Below the pieces are notes generated by a model. That model was not told the DNA's origin and did not search any database. It saw nothing but the letters and a program-made list of their open reading frames with translations. The position numbers were made by a program, and so were the translations under genes. From Maribacter hydrothermalis (GTDB lineage: Bacteria; Bacteroidota; Bacteroidia; Flavobacteriales; Flavobacteriaceae), in the NCBI RefSeq assembly GCF_001913155.1, contig NZ_CP018760.1, forward strand, positions 124,001-188,000: a stretch of 64,000 nucleotides of DNA. The letters run 5' to 3'. Below, piece by piece: positions 34,494 through 43,284 of the stretch (position 1 is its first letter; the number at the start of each line of letters is the position of its first letter).

Positions 34494-34676
34494 ATGGATT
34501 TAAAGAAACTTTTTGGTACCGTATTAACCTTGTTAGGAATTGGCGGACTTGTTTACGCAGCAATATTATTTGGAAACAGTGCAGGAACCACAAAACAACT
34601 AATTGTTTATGGCGTTCTTGGAGCTATATTTTTCTTTTCTGGGATAGGATTAATTAGAAATACCAGTAAAAGCTAA
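34494..34676 (+). CDS. Small two-helix membrane protein, 60 residues
   Basis: MDLKKLFGTVLTLLGIGGLVYAAILF forms the first helix and LIVYGVLGAIFFFSGIGLI the second, separated by a short polar turn (GNSAGTTKQ) and ending in a basic tail. Small proteins of this pattern are common next to stress genes in flavobacteria, but the function is unknown. The start lies directly after a strong terminator, so it must have its own promoter within or around the hairpin or be weakly expressed. Confidence 0.7.
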   Translation: MDLKKLFGTVLTLLGIGGLVYAAILFGNSAGTTKQLIVYGVLGAIFFFSGIGLIRNTSKS

Positions 34677-34694
34677 AACTAAAATTGGTTTAGC

Positions 34695-35737
34695 TTATCG
34701 GTCCTTTTTTACTCTGTGAAAACATAGACTTTTCACCAACCATTTAGGTAAGGTTTTGTGCGGATTTCTTTTTTTTAGGTTTAAAAAAATACCCAAAGAT
34801 TTTAGAATAGGAACTTTATGCGTTTCTACTAATTCAATCAAAGTCCCATCTGGATCTTCTATGTAACTAAAATGCCCAGCGGCATCGCCCATATCAAAAC
34901 TATGGGCACTATCTACGGAAAAGGATAGTTGTTCTGCTTCCCTTTTTCTCTAATAGAACTCATACCCGATACGTCAAAACATAAGTGTATATAGCCTAAA
35001 TCTCCCCACAATCTATTTTCAAATATCTTAATGGGTTTTCTCTCTAGAACTTGAATAAGCTCTAGTTGCGTGGGACCGAGTAGTTCTCCAAATCCGCCAA
35101 CTAACTTCCGTTCCTGTGAAATTACCGCTCTTCTAAACTTACCTTTTGAGATTTCATCTGCTGTTTCTATTGCATCGTATGCTACTATAGAATATCCTAA
35201 CATGCTGCTGTAAAACTTCAAAGAAGTTTCCATATCACTAACCCCAATAACCGCACCCTGCACTCCCCCATTTTTAGAAGATTCATTACAAAAAACATAA
35301 TGATCTTCAACTATTTGCACTCGATTACCAAAAGGATCGCTAAAATAAAAATTGGAACGGTAGACATGATTGATTTCGGAAAGATGAGATACCTTTATAC
35401 CCCTTAAATACGAATGTATTTCATTTAGGTTTTTACATCTTATTTTCATGGCGTAGATACCTAAATCTCCAAATTGAATTGGATATCTTGGTTTACTTGG
35501 AATTCGGTCTTTAAACTGCCAAATTTCCAACCCGCCACCGCCAGTCATGTTTAAAGACAAATAGGCTTCACGCTTTTCAGCATTACCATTGGTATATTTT
35601 GTCATTAAAGATGCAACTGCCTCATCTTCAAATAATAAAATATCAAAACCTAAATGCTTTCTATACCAGTTAAATACTTTTTTAACATCAACAACACCAA
35701 TACCTATTTGCTGAATACCATTAATTATTTCATCCAT
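34695..35737 (-). pseudogene. Two-domain VOC family protein disrupted by one frameshift
   Basis: Reading from 35737, two glyoxalase-like domains are visible: residues 1-130 (GIQQIGIGVVDVKKVFNWYRKHLGFDILLF ... YFSDPFGNRVQIVED) and 137 on (GVQGAVIGVSDMETSLKFYSSMLGYSIVAYD). The frame ends at 34913, but the domain continues in another frame (MGDAAGHFSYIEDPDGTLIELVETH) to 34695. One extra base in or near the GGAAAAGG run at 34917-34924 would join them through NNYPFSVDSAHSFDMGDAAG, giving about 347 residues. It is either a real one-base deletion or a sequencing error. It overlaps the upstream glycosyltransferase gene by eight bases. Confidence 0.8.
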
Positions 35738-36434
35738 TATATGGGGTGCGTATCAACTTATTATGTAGTGTTTTTAACTTGTTGCCAGGATATCCGAATT
35801 TAAAGAGTACTACTAAAAGAAAGTTCGAAAGGTTTACACGCAAATAAGAGTTCGATTCATATTTACGAGCAGAAACTATCAAGTCATTTTTGACGATGGT
35901 ATATGGAACGTTCTCCTTTTTCATCCGTCGGAAAAACTCAAAATCTTCCATCAGCACTTGTTCTTCATTAAACTTTCCCAGTTGATTGAAAGCCTCTTTT
36001 TTGATAAAAAGGCATTGATCTCCACCTCCAGTAAAGAGTCCGTCTTTAGCTGTAAACGATGCATTTACGCGTAGGTACCACACATCTTTATCAAATTTGT
36101 ATGAAAAGAAACCTGCATCATATCCATCTTGTAAACTAGTTAAAATATCATCAATGAATCCGGTTGGCGGAACTACATCCGCATGTAAAAAAACAAAAAT
36201 ATTACCTAATGCTATTTTAGAAGCTTCGTTCATTTGAGCTGCCCTTCCCTTCTTTTTACAATAAAGCAATTTGACTTTCTGACTACAATCTAGCATTTCA
36301 ATAGAATCAGAATTACCTGGAGATATCGCAACAATAATTTCCCAAAGCTTTTCATGATCTAAAAAACAAGCAGCTTTGAAGAGCCGTTGCAAGTTATTAT
36401 ATTCGTTATGTGCCGGTATTATTATGCTTATCAT
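35730..36434 (-). CDS. TIGR04283-type family 2 glycosyltransferase
   Basis: A 234-residue GT-A fold enzyme starting MISIIIPAHNEYNNLQRLF (ATG at 36434; 15 codons of open frame before it are not needed). The motif VFLHADVVPP holds the DXD-like metal site (HAD), and TAKDGLFTGGGDQCLFIKKEAF and EQVLMEDFEFFRRMKK are characteristic of the TIGR04283 group, which is often annotated for arsenosugar biosynthesis. No ArsM or ArsS gene is visible here, so that specific role is unproven. It is translationally coupled to the frameshifted VOC gene. Confidence 0.87.
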   Translation of the reverse strand: MISIIIPAHNEYNNLQRLFKAACFLDHEKLWEIIVAISPGNSDSIEMLDCSQKVKLLYCKKKGRAAQMNEASKIALGNIFVFLHADVVPPTGFIDDILTSLQDGYDAGFFSYKFDKDVWYLRVNASFTAKDGLFTGGGDQCLFIKKEAFNQLGKFNEEQVLMEDFEFFRRMKKENVPYTIVKNDLIVSARKYESNSYLRVNLSNFLLVVLFKFGYPGNKLKTLHNKLIRTPYNG

Positions 36435-36647
36435 AGAAATATAGCCAAGGCGTAGTTGATAAAAAGTAAAAACTACCACCTAAAAAGTTTAGGTTTACGC
36501 CTTACCTACGCAAATTGCATAAAAAAGTTTTATATCCACCCTAAAATTAAAAAAAAGGTTGACGAAATCAATTAAATTATAATTCGACTAAATTTTCACG
36601 AACTTTTTAACTACTATTACGTAAATAAGGTAACCTAAAACACTTTT

Positions 36648-37436
36648 ATGAAACTAAAAATACCTTTTCTTATAACTATATTGGCTCTGCTATTTATAGC
36701 TATAACTGATGTGCGTGCACAGGTCGACACCAATAAGGATACAGATTTCAACGAATTGTCCGAAACCTTTTTACAGCGAATTATCGATAAACAAGACACG
36801 CAAGACCTACAAAACGTATTAACCAATACTTCTATTTCAGAATTAGACAATGCACTGGATACCAATAATAAGCGATTGGCATTTTGGCTGAATATTTACA
36901 ATGCATACATTCAGGTAATTCTTCAAAAGAATCCAGAATTGTATGATGATCGAGGTAGCTTTTTTAAGTTAGAGCAAATTAAAATTGCAGGCGAAATGGT
37001 ATCGTTTGCAAAAATAGAACACGGACTCATTAGAAAATCGCAATGGGAATATGGTTTAGGCTATATACGTAAGTGGTTCCCAAATAAATTTGAACGAAAA
37101 TTGAGAGTAGATAACCCTATCTACAACATTCATTTTGCGCTAAACTGTGGTGCTAAGGATTGCCCTCCGGTTGCCATCTATGAGTGGGAGCGTTTACCCG
37201 AGCAGTTACAAAAAGGTACAAAAAAACACCTTAAAAGAACTAGCGATTTCAATAACGATACAAATGTAGTTAAGGTAACTTCTCTATTTAATTGGTTTCG
37301 CGGAGATTTTGGTGGAAAAGGCGGTATCAAGAAAATTTTAAAAGAAAATGAAATTATACCTTCTACCAAAGGCGTTGATATTGAATACACCAATTATGAT
37401 TGGACCTTAGATCTCGACAATTTTATTGAACTATAG
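36648..37436 (+). CDS. Exported DUF547 family protein
   Basis: A 262-residue protein with a signal peptide (ILALLFIAITDVRAQ). DUF547 features: KRLAFWLNIYNAYIQVIL, FSFAKIEHGLIRKS-like segment, and NPIYNIHFALNCGAKDCPPVAIYEWE with conserved His and Cys residues that recall a papain/transglutaminase-like site. Its biochemical activity is not known. It is divergent from the glycosyltransferase gene and followed after 119 bases by an RND exporter gene. DUF547 genes are often found close to TIGR04283 glycosyltransferases in this family, so the link may be meaningful. Confidence 0.87.
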   Translation: MKLKIPFLITILALLFIAITDVRAQVDTNKDTDFNELSETFLQRIIDKQDTQDLQNVLTNTSISELDNALDTNNKRLAFWLNIYNAYIQVILQKNPELYDDRGSFFKLEQIKIAGEMVSFAKIEHGLIRKSQWEYGLGYIRKWFPNKFERKLRVDNPIYNIHFALNCGAKDCPPVAIYEWERLPEQLQKGTKKHLKRTSDFNNDTNVVKVTSLFNWFRGDFGGKGGIKKILKENEIIPSTKGVDIEYTNYDWTLDLDNFIEL

Positions 37437-37519
37437 TTATAATAAGAGCATTTTAGGTTTTAAAGAAAACTTCATTACTCTTATTTTATACTTTTTAGTA
37501 CGGTTACAATGTAGAATGG

Positions 37520-37527
37520 TAAATTTG
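37520..37527 (+). promoter_or_regulatory. -7 promoter box of the MMPL transporter gene
   Basis: TAAATTTG fits the Bacteroidota consensus TAnnTTTG and lies 29 bases before the start codon. A clear TTG at -33 is not seen. Confidence 0.45.
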
Positions 37528-37555
37528 CACCCGAAATAGATATTTATTCTGTTCT

Positions 37556-39799
37556 ATGAAGGTTGACTTTGGTTTCCTTAAAAAGTTTTTCATTGTACTT
37601 TTCATCCTATTAGGCGTATTGGCTGCCTCTAAATTGGATGAGCTTCGGTTTTCTTTCGATTTTAGTCAGTTTTTTCCAGAAGATGATCCCGATTTAGCTT
37701 TTTATGACAGTTACGTTGAAGAATTCGGGACAGATGACAACTTTTTACTAATTGCGGTAAAGAACGAGCCTAATATATTTAAACAAGATTTTTTAAATAG
37801 TTTTAAGGCATTTTCTGAGGAAAGTAAAAGCTTCACCCATGTTTTAGAAAGTAGTTCTTTAACCTCGCTCTCCTACCCGCTTAAAACTTCATTTGGCTAT
37901 ACCACTTTACCCATTATTCATATTGATGACCCTACCCAATACCAGAAAGATTGGAACAAGATTAAAGAAGATTCTCTTTTTATAAACGTACTTGTTGATG
38001 AAAAGGGAAAGTCTGTGGTTTTAGCTTTAGAGACCGAAGACAACTTAGATTACAAGCAGTCTGAAATGCTGTTAAATAGTATAAGAGCTTCTTTAAAAAA
38101 ACACAACTTACCCGACTTTCACATTTTAGGAAGGGCTTTCTTTTATGAAGCTATTGTAGAAATGCAAAAGAGTGAAGTACTTACCACCACAATAGTAGCG
38201 TCCATCTTAGTTTTTATAATTCTGCTTTTGGTGTATAGAAGTATGCCGGTGGTTTTAATATCGGTTTTTTCCATAGCCATGTCGCTTTTATTATTTATGG
38301 GATTATTAGGTTGGTTAGGTAAAGAATTGAATGCCATGGCAGCATTTTATCCAGTACTCATGCTCATTGTGGGCACATCTGATGTTATCCATTTAACAGA
38401 CAGTTACATTCGAAAATTGCAAACGGGCATACCACGTTATAAAGCCATTAAATCTTCGCTTAGAGAAGTAGGTATGACTACCTTATTAACTTCTATAACC
38501 ACCGCAGTTGGTTTTGTAACCTTGCTTTCTTCTCGTCTGGTCAGTATCCAAGAATTCGGTATCAATGCCGCTATTGGTGTTTTAGTAGCCTATATTACCG
38601 TTATTTTCTTAACTGGTTCTTTACTTATATCTCTTCCAGAAAAATCATTGATAGGGCGTAGAAGCATTTCTAAAAATTGGGTAAACTATCTTTTACAGGT
38701 AAATAGGTTCACTAAAATTTACCCTAAATCCATCATTTTAGGTACTGTTATTTTTACAGCGCTTTGCTTTTTAGGTATTTACATGGTACAAACTAATCAG
38801 GAATTAAAGAATACCCTACCTGCGGAAAGTAAAATAGCCAAAGATTTTGATTTCTTTCAGAGTAATTTTTCTGGATTTAGACCTTTAGAAATTGCGGTAA
38901 TGAGTACCGATGGCTATAAGGTTACCGATTTTAAAGTAGCGCAAGAAATAGAAAAGCTACTGGTATATTTAAAAACATTTGAAAGTATTGGCAACGTGCA
39001 ATCTGCCAACTTACCCTATAAAATCTTTAATAAAGCCAATAACTTAAATAGTGCAGCATATTTTACTCTACCAAACGATGAAAAAACCTTTTTAAAATAT
39101 CAAAAAGACACGCGTAAACTAGCTCGTAAGCAGTTAGGTAAATTCGTGAATAAAGACGAAACTATTGCCCGTATTAACGGTAGACTGCAAGACATTGGCA
39201 CCGATAATTTACAAATTATTTACAATGATATTGCTCATTTTGCAAAAACGAAGATGGACACCTCACTTGTTTCAATAAAAGTAACAGGTAAAAGTATATT
39301 ACTAGATAAAAACTCTGAATACATACGAAGCAGCCTTTTAGAAGGACTCCTATATGGATTATTGTTAATCGGAGTGATAATGGCGTTTGTTTTTAAAGAC
39401 ATCAAAATCTTCTTAATTTCACTTGTACCTAATATTCTACCTATACTATTTGCTGGTGGTATGTTAGGCTTTTTAGGCATACCGCTTGAAGCTTCACTCT
39501 CTGTGGTTTTTGCTATTGTCTTTGGCATTGCCGTTGATGACACTATCCACTTTCTAGGAAAATATAAATTAGGAATTACTCAAGGTCTAGATAAAGAGGC
39601 TGCTCTTGAGAAAACTTTTGCGCAAACAGGCAGAGCATTAGTAATAACTACTATTATCTTATTTTTTGGTTTTATGGTGATGTTATTTTCTATACATCAA
39701 CCAAGTGTAACCATAGGATTGATTATAAGCGTAACCTTAGTAACAGCCTTAATCCTAGATTTACTCCTATTACCTGTACTATTAAGAAAATTAATTTAG
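37556..39799 (+). CDS. RND superfamily (MMPL) exporter
   Basis: A 747-residue transporter with twelve predicted membrane helices in two similar halves. Helix 1 follows the N-terminus (FFIVLFILLGVLAASKL), a large periplasmic loop comes next, then helices 2-6 with TSDVIHLTDSY and VGMTTLLTSITTAVGF, and the second half repeats this with GIAVDDTIHFLGKYK and GRALVITTIILFFGFMVML. These patterns fit MMPL/Patched-like exporters of lipids or hydrophobic compounds driven by proton flow. No membrane fusion protein or outer membrane factor is adjacent. Confidence 0.9.
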   Translation: MKVDFGFLKKFFIVLFILLGVLAASKLDELRFSFDFSQFFPEDDPDLAFYDSYVEEFGTDDNFLLIAVKNEPNIFKQDFLNSFKAFSEESKSFTHVLESSSLTSLSYPLKTSFGYTTLPIIHIDDPTQYQKDWNKIKEDSLFINVLVDEKGKSVVLALETEDNLDYKQSEMLLNSIRASLKKHNLPDFHILGRAFFYEAIVEMQKSEVLTTTIVASILVFIILLLVYRSMPVVLISVFSIAMSLLLFMGLLGWLGKELNAMAAFYPVLMLIVGTSDVIHLTDSYIRKLQTGIPRYKAIKSSLREVGMTTLLTSITTAVGFVTLLSSRLVSIQEFGINAAIGVLVAYITVIFLTGSLLISLPEKSLIGRRSISKNWVNYLLQVNRFTKIYPKSIILGTVIFTALCFLGIYMVQTNQELKNTLPAESKIAKDFDFFQSNFSGFRPLEIAVMSTDGYKVTDFKVAQEIEKLLVYLKTFESIGNVQSANLPYKIFNKANNLNSAAYFTLPNDEKTFLKYQKDTRKLARKQLGKFVNKDETIARINGRLQDIGTDNLQIIYNDIAHFAKTKMDTSLVSIKVTGKSILLDKNSEYIRSSLLEGLLYGLLLIGVIMAFVFKDIKIFLISLVPNILPILFAGGMLGFLGIPLEASLSVVFAIVFGIAVDDTIHFLGKYKLGITQGLDKEAALEKTFAQTGRALVITTIILFFGFMVMLFSIHQPSVTIGLIISVTLVTALILDLLLLPVLLRKLI

Positions 39800-39912
39800 A
39801 TAGAGCTATTTGTTCTGTGTAATGTTTTTTGTAATGATCGGTAAGCAAAAATAGTTTTACCAACTAGCAAAATCATTAAGCTAATCCATAATGTAAAGAG
39901 TAGGTATTCCAT
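39796..39912 (-). CDS. Possible 38-residue membrane protein
   Basis: An open frame on the minus strand encodes MEYLLFTLWISLMILLVGKT followed by IFAYRSLQKTLHRTNSSI: one hydrophobic helix and a basic tail. It overlaps the end of the MMPL gene by four bases in the convergent sense. The helix-plus-charged-tail form is plausible, but the gene is short and chance is possible. It lies in the 341-base gap 39800-40140, which otherwise holds only a hairpin. Confidence 0.3.
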   Translation of the reverse strand: MEYLLFTLWISLMILLVGKTIFAYRSLQKTLHRTNSSI

Positions 39913-40057
39913 AACAACATTTAGTTTTGGTGGTTACTTTTAGTTCACATTTTTAAGATGCTGGGGCACTTTAAATGTATTTGGACGATAAATATATGTA
40001 TTTCATCTATAACCCTGTTAAAAAAAACATAATTTTCGATGAAATGCGTAATAATAA

Positions 40058-40086
40058 CAACGCCACGACTTTACATCGTGGCGTTG
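40058..40086 (-). terminator. Perfect 11-bp hairpin 3' of the TPR lipoprotein gene
   Basis: CAACGCCACGA (40058-40068) pairs with TCGTGGCGTTG (40076-40086) over a seven-base loop. On the minus strand it is followed by TTATTATTA rather than a clean T-run, so it may be a weak terminator of the TPR lipoprotein gene ending at 40141 or another RNA structure. Confidence 0.5.
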
Positions 40087-40140
40087 AAAAAAAACAATCC
40101 AACCTAAAACAAACCAGAAATGAAATAATTGGGCGATTAA

Positions 40141-41418
40141 TTACAGTTCACGGATTTGCTTTTCCATATTGGGCCCTAATTCATACAGGGCACCCATTAA
40201 TTCGTTCTTTAAATCTTTAACTCTTTCTTCTTGACCATTTGCCTTATAAACTTCTGCTGCTTGGAATAACAGTGCAGGTTCAAAAGTTTTACCAGACACA
40301 TGTTCATCCATAATCTCTAATGCTCTTTTTTCATTGCCTTTCTTTAAATAACTATACCCCAGCCAACTATAAGATTCTGGCGTAGGTCTATTTACAACTT
40401 CCTTTTGGGCTAAAACCAATGCTTGATCATATTGTTTTGTTTCCCCTATAAACAAGTCAAGATTATAGGCATTGTACATATCGCCATAGGCAACATCTTT
40501 TACCTTAGAAAAATAGTGGTCCAAATTCTTAGTTCTAATTAAATCATTACCCATGTAATCCGCTATTTCTGCTTTTAACAAATAATAATCTGGGGCACTA
40601 TATGTCTTGGTAACCGAATCTAATATCCTAAGGGCTTCTTCTGGATTATCATCATTAGAAAATGCGATCCATGCAATGCCCTTTTTAGCATAGGCATTAT
40701 CGTTATCTATTTCTAACGATTTTAAATACTGATTATAAGAATCCTCTATTCTACCGGCATGTCCATAATAGTCACCTAAATTTGTATAACTCCATAACAT
40801 CAAATCTTTATTCTTAGCAGACTCTGCCTTATCTCTAGCCTTTTCCATAAAGTTTATTGTCGTATCCAAATCTCCTTTATAATCGTTCCATTTTGCTATG
40901 CGAATCAAATACCCAAAATCCGACATATTCTTTAGGCTATCTAAATAGGTTTCTGCCAGTTCATAGTTTCCCAGTTCCATATGCAGATCAAAAAATAAAC
41001 TTTGGGTTTCATTTTTATCGCCACCAATGGCGGCTGCAGAATCAGCTAATTGCAAGGCTTCTTTAAAGCGGTGTTGCGATATATAATTTCTAGCTAAAGA
41101 CCTATAAAAACCAGGTTTACCAATATTGGCTATTTCTACTGCTTTTTTTAAGCTCTTTTCTGCTTTTTTTAAAAATTCTATTTCGCCAGTTTTTTGAAAA
41201 TACCTATTATATTCTCCACCAACTACACCAAAACTGGTAAGCTGAATACTATCTGGTCTTATTTTTGAATTCCAAAGTTCAAAATATTTTGATGTCGTTT
41301 TAATTTCATTAGAAACTAAAAACTTGTTGTAATCTTCTTTATTAGCAATTGCTTCTTGATTCTTAGTATCACAAGAAGATACCAGCATAACTACTAGTAA
41401 AAGCTTTAATAATTTCAT
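40141..41418 (-). CDS. TPR-repeat lipoprotein
   Basis: Starting at 41418, MKLLKLLLVVMLVSSC is a lipoprotein signal; an upstream ATG at 41463 falls inside a terminator hairpin and is rejected. About ten TPR-like units follow (FLKKAEKSLKKAVEIANIGKPGFYRSLARNYISQHRFKEALQLADSA, DLMLWSYTNLGDYYGHAGRIEDSYNQYLKSLEIDNDNAYAKKGIAWIA, PESYSWLGYSYLKKGNEKRALEIMDEHV). It is probably a periplasmic scaffold. It follows the two DUF4331 genes on the same strand, so it is likely part of the same partly attenuated operon. Confidence 0.87.
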   Translation of the reverse strand: MKLLKLLLVVMLVSSCDTKNQEAIANKEDYNKFLVSNEIKTTSKYFELWNSKIRPDSIQLTSFGVVGGEYNRYFQKTGEIEFLKKAEKSLKKAVEIANIGKPGFYRSLARNYISQHRFKEALQLADSAAAIGGDKNETQSLFFDLHMELGNYELAETYLDSLKNMSDFGYLIRIAKWNDYKGDLDTTINFMEKARDKAESAKNKDLMLWSYTNLGDYYGHAGRIEDSYNQYLKSLEIDNDNAYAKKGIAWIAFSNDDNPEEALRILDSVTKTYSAPDYYLLKAEIADYMGNDLIRTKNLDHYFSKVKDVAYGDMYNAYNLDLFIGETKQYDQALVLAQKEVVNRPTPESYSWLGYSYLKKGNEKRALEIMDEHVSGKTFEPALLFQAAEVYKANGQEERVKDLKNELMGALYELGPNMEKQIREL

Positions 41419-41442
41419 GAGTTTGTTTTTTTTTGGATTGTT

Positions 41443-41469
41443 AAAAAAAGGGGAGCTTTTCAACTCCCC
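41443..41469 (-). terminator. Intrinsic terminator inside the DUF4331-TPR operon
   Basis: On the minus strand GGGGAG and CTCCCC form a stem with an eight-base loop, followed by seven T residues. It lies between the second DUF4331 gene and the TPR lipoprotein start, so it would end most transcripts after the DUF4331 pair and reduce TPR expression. Confidence 0.75.
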
Positions 41470-41547
41470 ATCCCTTCTTTTTCATAAGCAATTAGGGTTG
41501 TGCCAGTCTTTTAGGTTATTTCTAACCTATAAGGTTGAGGCAACTTT

Positions 41548-42339
41548 TTATTCTGGTGCGCCCAAATAAGGGAACGCTGTGTCTACAGTAGCGGTTAGCC
41601 CAACGCCATCTGAAGTTAATCTAGGTAAATCTGCCATACCATCACCATCGGTATCTTGACCACTAAATCTTGCGCCATCTCCACCACCAAATAATAGTAT
41701 TAACGATACATCAATAACATCGTCTTGTAGTGTTCTACCAGTCAAACCTACTGCACCTTCATAGTTTGGTGCACCACTACCACCATTAAAATAAGTTGTT
41801 GGTAAATTAGGGGCAACTTCAAGAACATCATTAGACAATACCGTAGTTAATACAGTAGCGGTTACTGGATTGTTAGTATAACCATCGTCCATTGGTCCAT
41901 TTAATATATCACCCAAAATATTTGGCTCAAAGTTCACTGCTGCAGGATCTGCTCCTAATATATTTGCATAAACATCGTGGTATGCCTCTAACCGTGCTTC
42001 AAAAGCAGCTTGAAAAGTGGCTTGCATTTCTGAAGGAATAGACATATTATGCGAATTCTTAGTTTCGCCATCGGCACTTAAAACTGTATTAATGCCTGGT
42101 CTGCCCATAAAGTCTACTTGCGCATATGTTCCTGTAAAATCTGGACCCATTGGCTCCATACCGTCTTCACAAGGCGTACATGTACCGCCACAATCAACTC
42201 CTGTTTCATCACCATTCATAATTCCGTCATTACAAGTAGGTGTCATTACCATTGGTGTATTATCATCATCACTACAAGAAGCTAAAGCTGTAATTGCACA
42301 AAGTGATAAAAACGTATATTTTATATTTTTAAATTTCAT
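41548..42339 (-). CDS. DUF4331 C-terminal-half lipoprotein
   Basis: A lipoprotein (ITALASCSDDDN; start at 42339) whose N-terminal part has the cysteine motif CNDGIMNGDETGVDCGGTCTPC, common as a surface spacer in Bacteroidota. From about residue 65, TYAQVDFMGRPGINTVL and EMQATFQAAFEARLEAYHDVYANILG match the second half of DUF4331 proteins, and the end DTDGDGMADLPRLTSDGVGLTATVDTAFPYLGAP also fits. The first half is encoded by the gene upstream (42362-43072), 22 bases away. Function is unknown; the pair should meet in the periplasm or at the surface. Confidence 0.8.
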   Translation of the reverse strand: MKFKNIKYTFLSLCAITALASCSDDDNTPMVMTPTCNDGIMNGDETGVDCGGTCTPCEDGMEPMGPDFTGTYAQVDFMGRPGINTVLSADGETKNSHNMSIPSEMQATFQAAFEARLEAYHDVYANILGADPAAVNFEPNILGDILNGPMDDGYTNNPVTATVLTTVLSNDVLEVAPNLPTTYFNGGSGAPNYEGAVGLTGRTLQDDVIDVSLILLFGGGDGARFSGQDTDGDGMADLPRLTSDGVGLTATVDTAFPYLGAPE

Positions 42340-42361
42340 CTTTATAATTTTTATAAGGTTA

Positions 42362-43072
42362 TTATTGTTTAGCATTTGTAGTTACCCATGTTTTATAGAC
42401 TGGTAATTGCAAAACATTAACTGCTGTTGTTTCGCCTAAAAGGCTATTTGGAATTTCAACAACAATAGACATAGTGTTGGCACCGTCAAATGTATCAACC
42501 GCTGTATCATCATCGTCATCTGTACTATTGGGATCACCCGCTGGTTTAAAACCTAAAGGTGCAGTCCCGCCTATTACTTCATTGAATTGAAAAAAGTCGA
42601 AGAAGAATGCATCTTGTCTTGGGCCTGCAAATAAAGACACACCATTACTAGTTGTTTCTACGATGGCCGTTTCTGCAGAAATGTCTACTGACCCTAATGG
42701 AGAATCTACCATTATGGAACCATTTAAACCGGTTTCACTTGGCGCAACAGGACCAAAGAAATACATTTTACCATCTCTTGGAATTGCTTGTATTACCAAA
42801 TCTTCGACCAAATCGCCATCGTTATCAATATTGATTTCTAGTAACACATTTTCATCGAACGTACCATACGCCAAATCCGGCAATACATTTGATTGAAGGT
42901 CTACCGCAAAAACAGTATTATCTGAACCCAAAGTTGGTTCAAAAGCATAAAAATCGGCAATATCTGCCGTGGTTCCCATAGCATCAGGCGCATCAATATG
43001 ATCAGCTGCCACTAAAAGAACTCCTACTAAGGCTAGTGCCCCAAGTCCCATAAATAATTTTGATTTTTTCAT
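42362..43072 (-). CDS. DUF4331 N-terminal-half exported protein
   Basis: A 236-residue exported protein. The signal helix (LFMGLGALALVGVLLVAADHID) leads directly into DHIDAPDAMGTTADIADFYAF, the opening motif of DUF4331. It continues to SIVVEIPNSLLGETTAVNVLQLPVYKTWVTTNAKQ, which in full-length members is followed by the QVSR-G-PLVNE segment, here found in the next gene. So one family domain appears split cleanly at an internal boundary. The aspartate-rich stretch NSTDDDDDTAVDTFDG may bind calcium. It is the first gene of an operon with the second half and a TPR lipoprotein. Confidence 0.82.
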   Translation of the reverse strand: MKKSKLFMGLGALALVGVLLVAADHIDAPDAMGTTADIADFYAFEPTLGSDNTVFAVDLQSNVLPDLAYGTFDENVLLEINIDNDGDLVEDLVIQAIPRDGKMYFFGPVAPSETGLNGSIMVDSPLGSVDISAETAIVETTSNGVSLFAGPRQDAFFFDFFQFNEVIGGTAPLGFKPAGDPNSTDDDDDTAVDTFDGANTMSIVVEIPNSLLGETTAVNVLQLPVYKTWVTTNAKQ

Positions 43073-43256
43073 TATCTTTTTTTTTAGATTAGAATCACCC
43101 TTACTTACGAGAATAAAAACGAAAGGTTCATTTTTATTAAAAAAATGTGAATATTTTTTTTTAATATCGATATTCTACTTTTTGACAGGAACCTTAAAAT
43201 GCTAAAAAAATCACCTTTATATATATGGTAACTAGAAGTAGAAAATTATAATTAGC

Positions 43257-43264
43257 TAACTTTG
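43257..43264 (+). promoter_or_regulatory. -7 promoter box of the LETM1-like gene
   Basis: TAACTTTG matches TAnnTTTG exactly and stands 20 bases before the start codon, giving a leader of about 14 bases. Confidence 0.55.
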
Positions 43265-43284
43265 CACCCATAAAATATGTACAC

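Noticed and set aside
39975..40220. 81-residue open frame on the plus strand after the MMPL gene
   Set aside because: It has no recognisable domain, contains a perfect 29-base hairpin and runs antisense into the end of the TPR lipoprotein gene; it looks like a chance frame.
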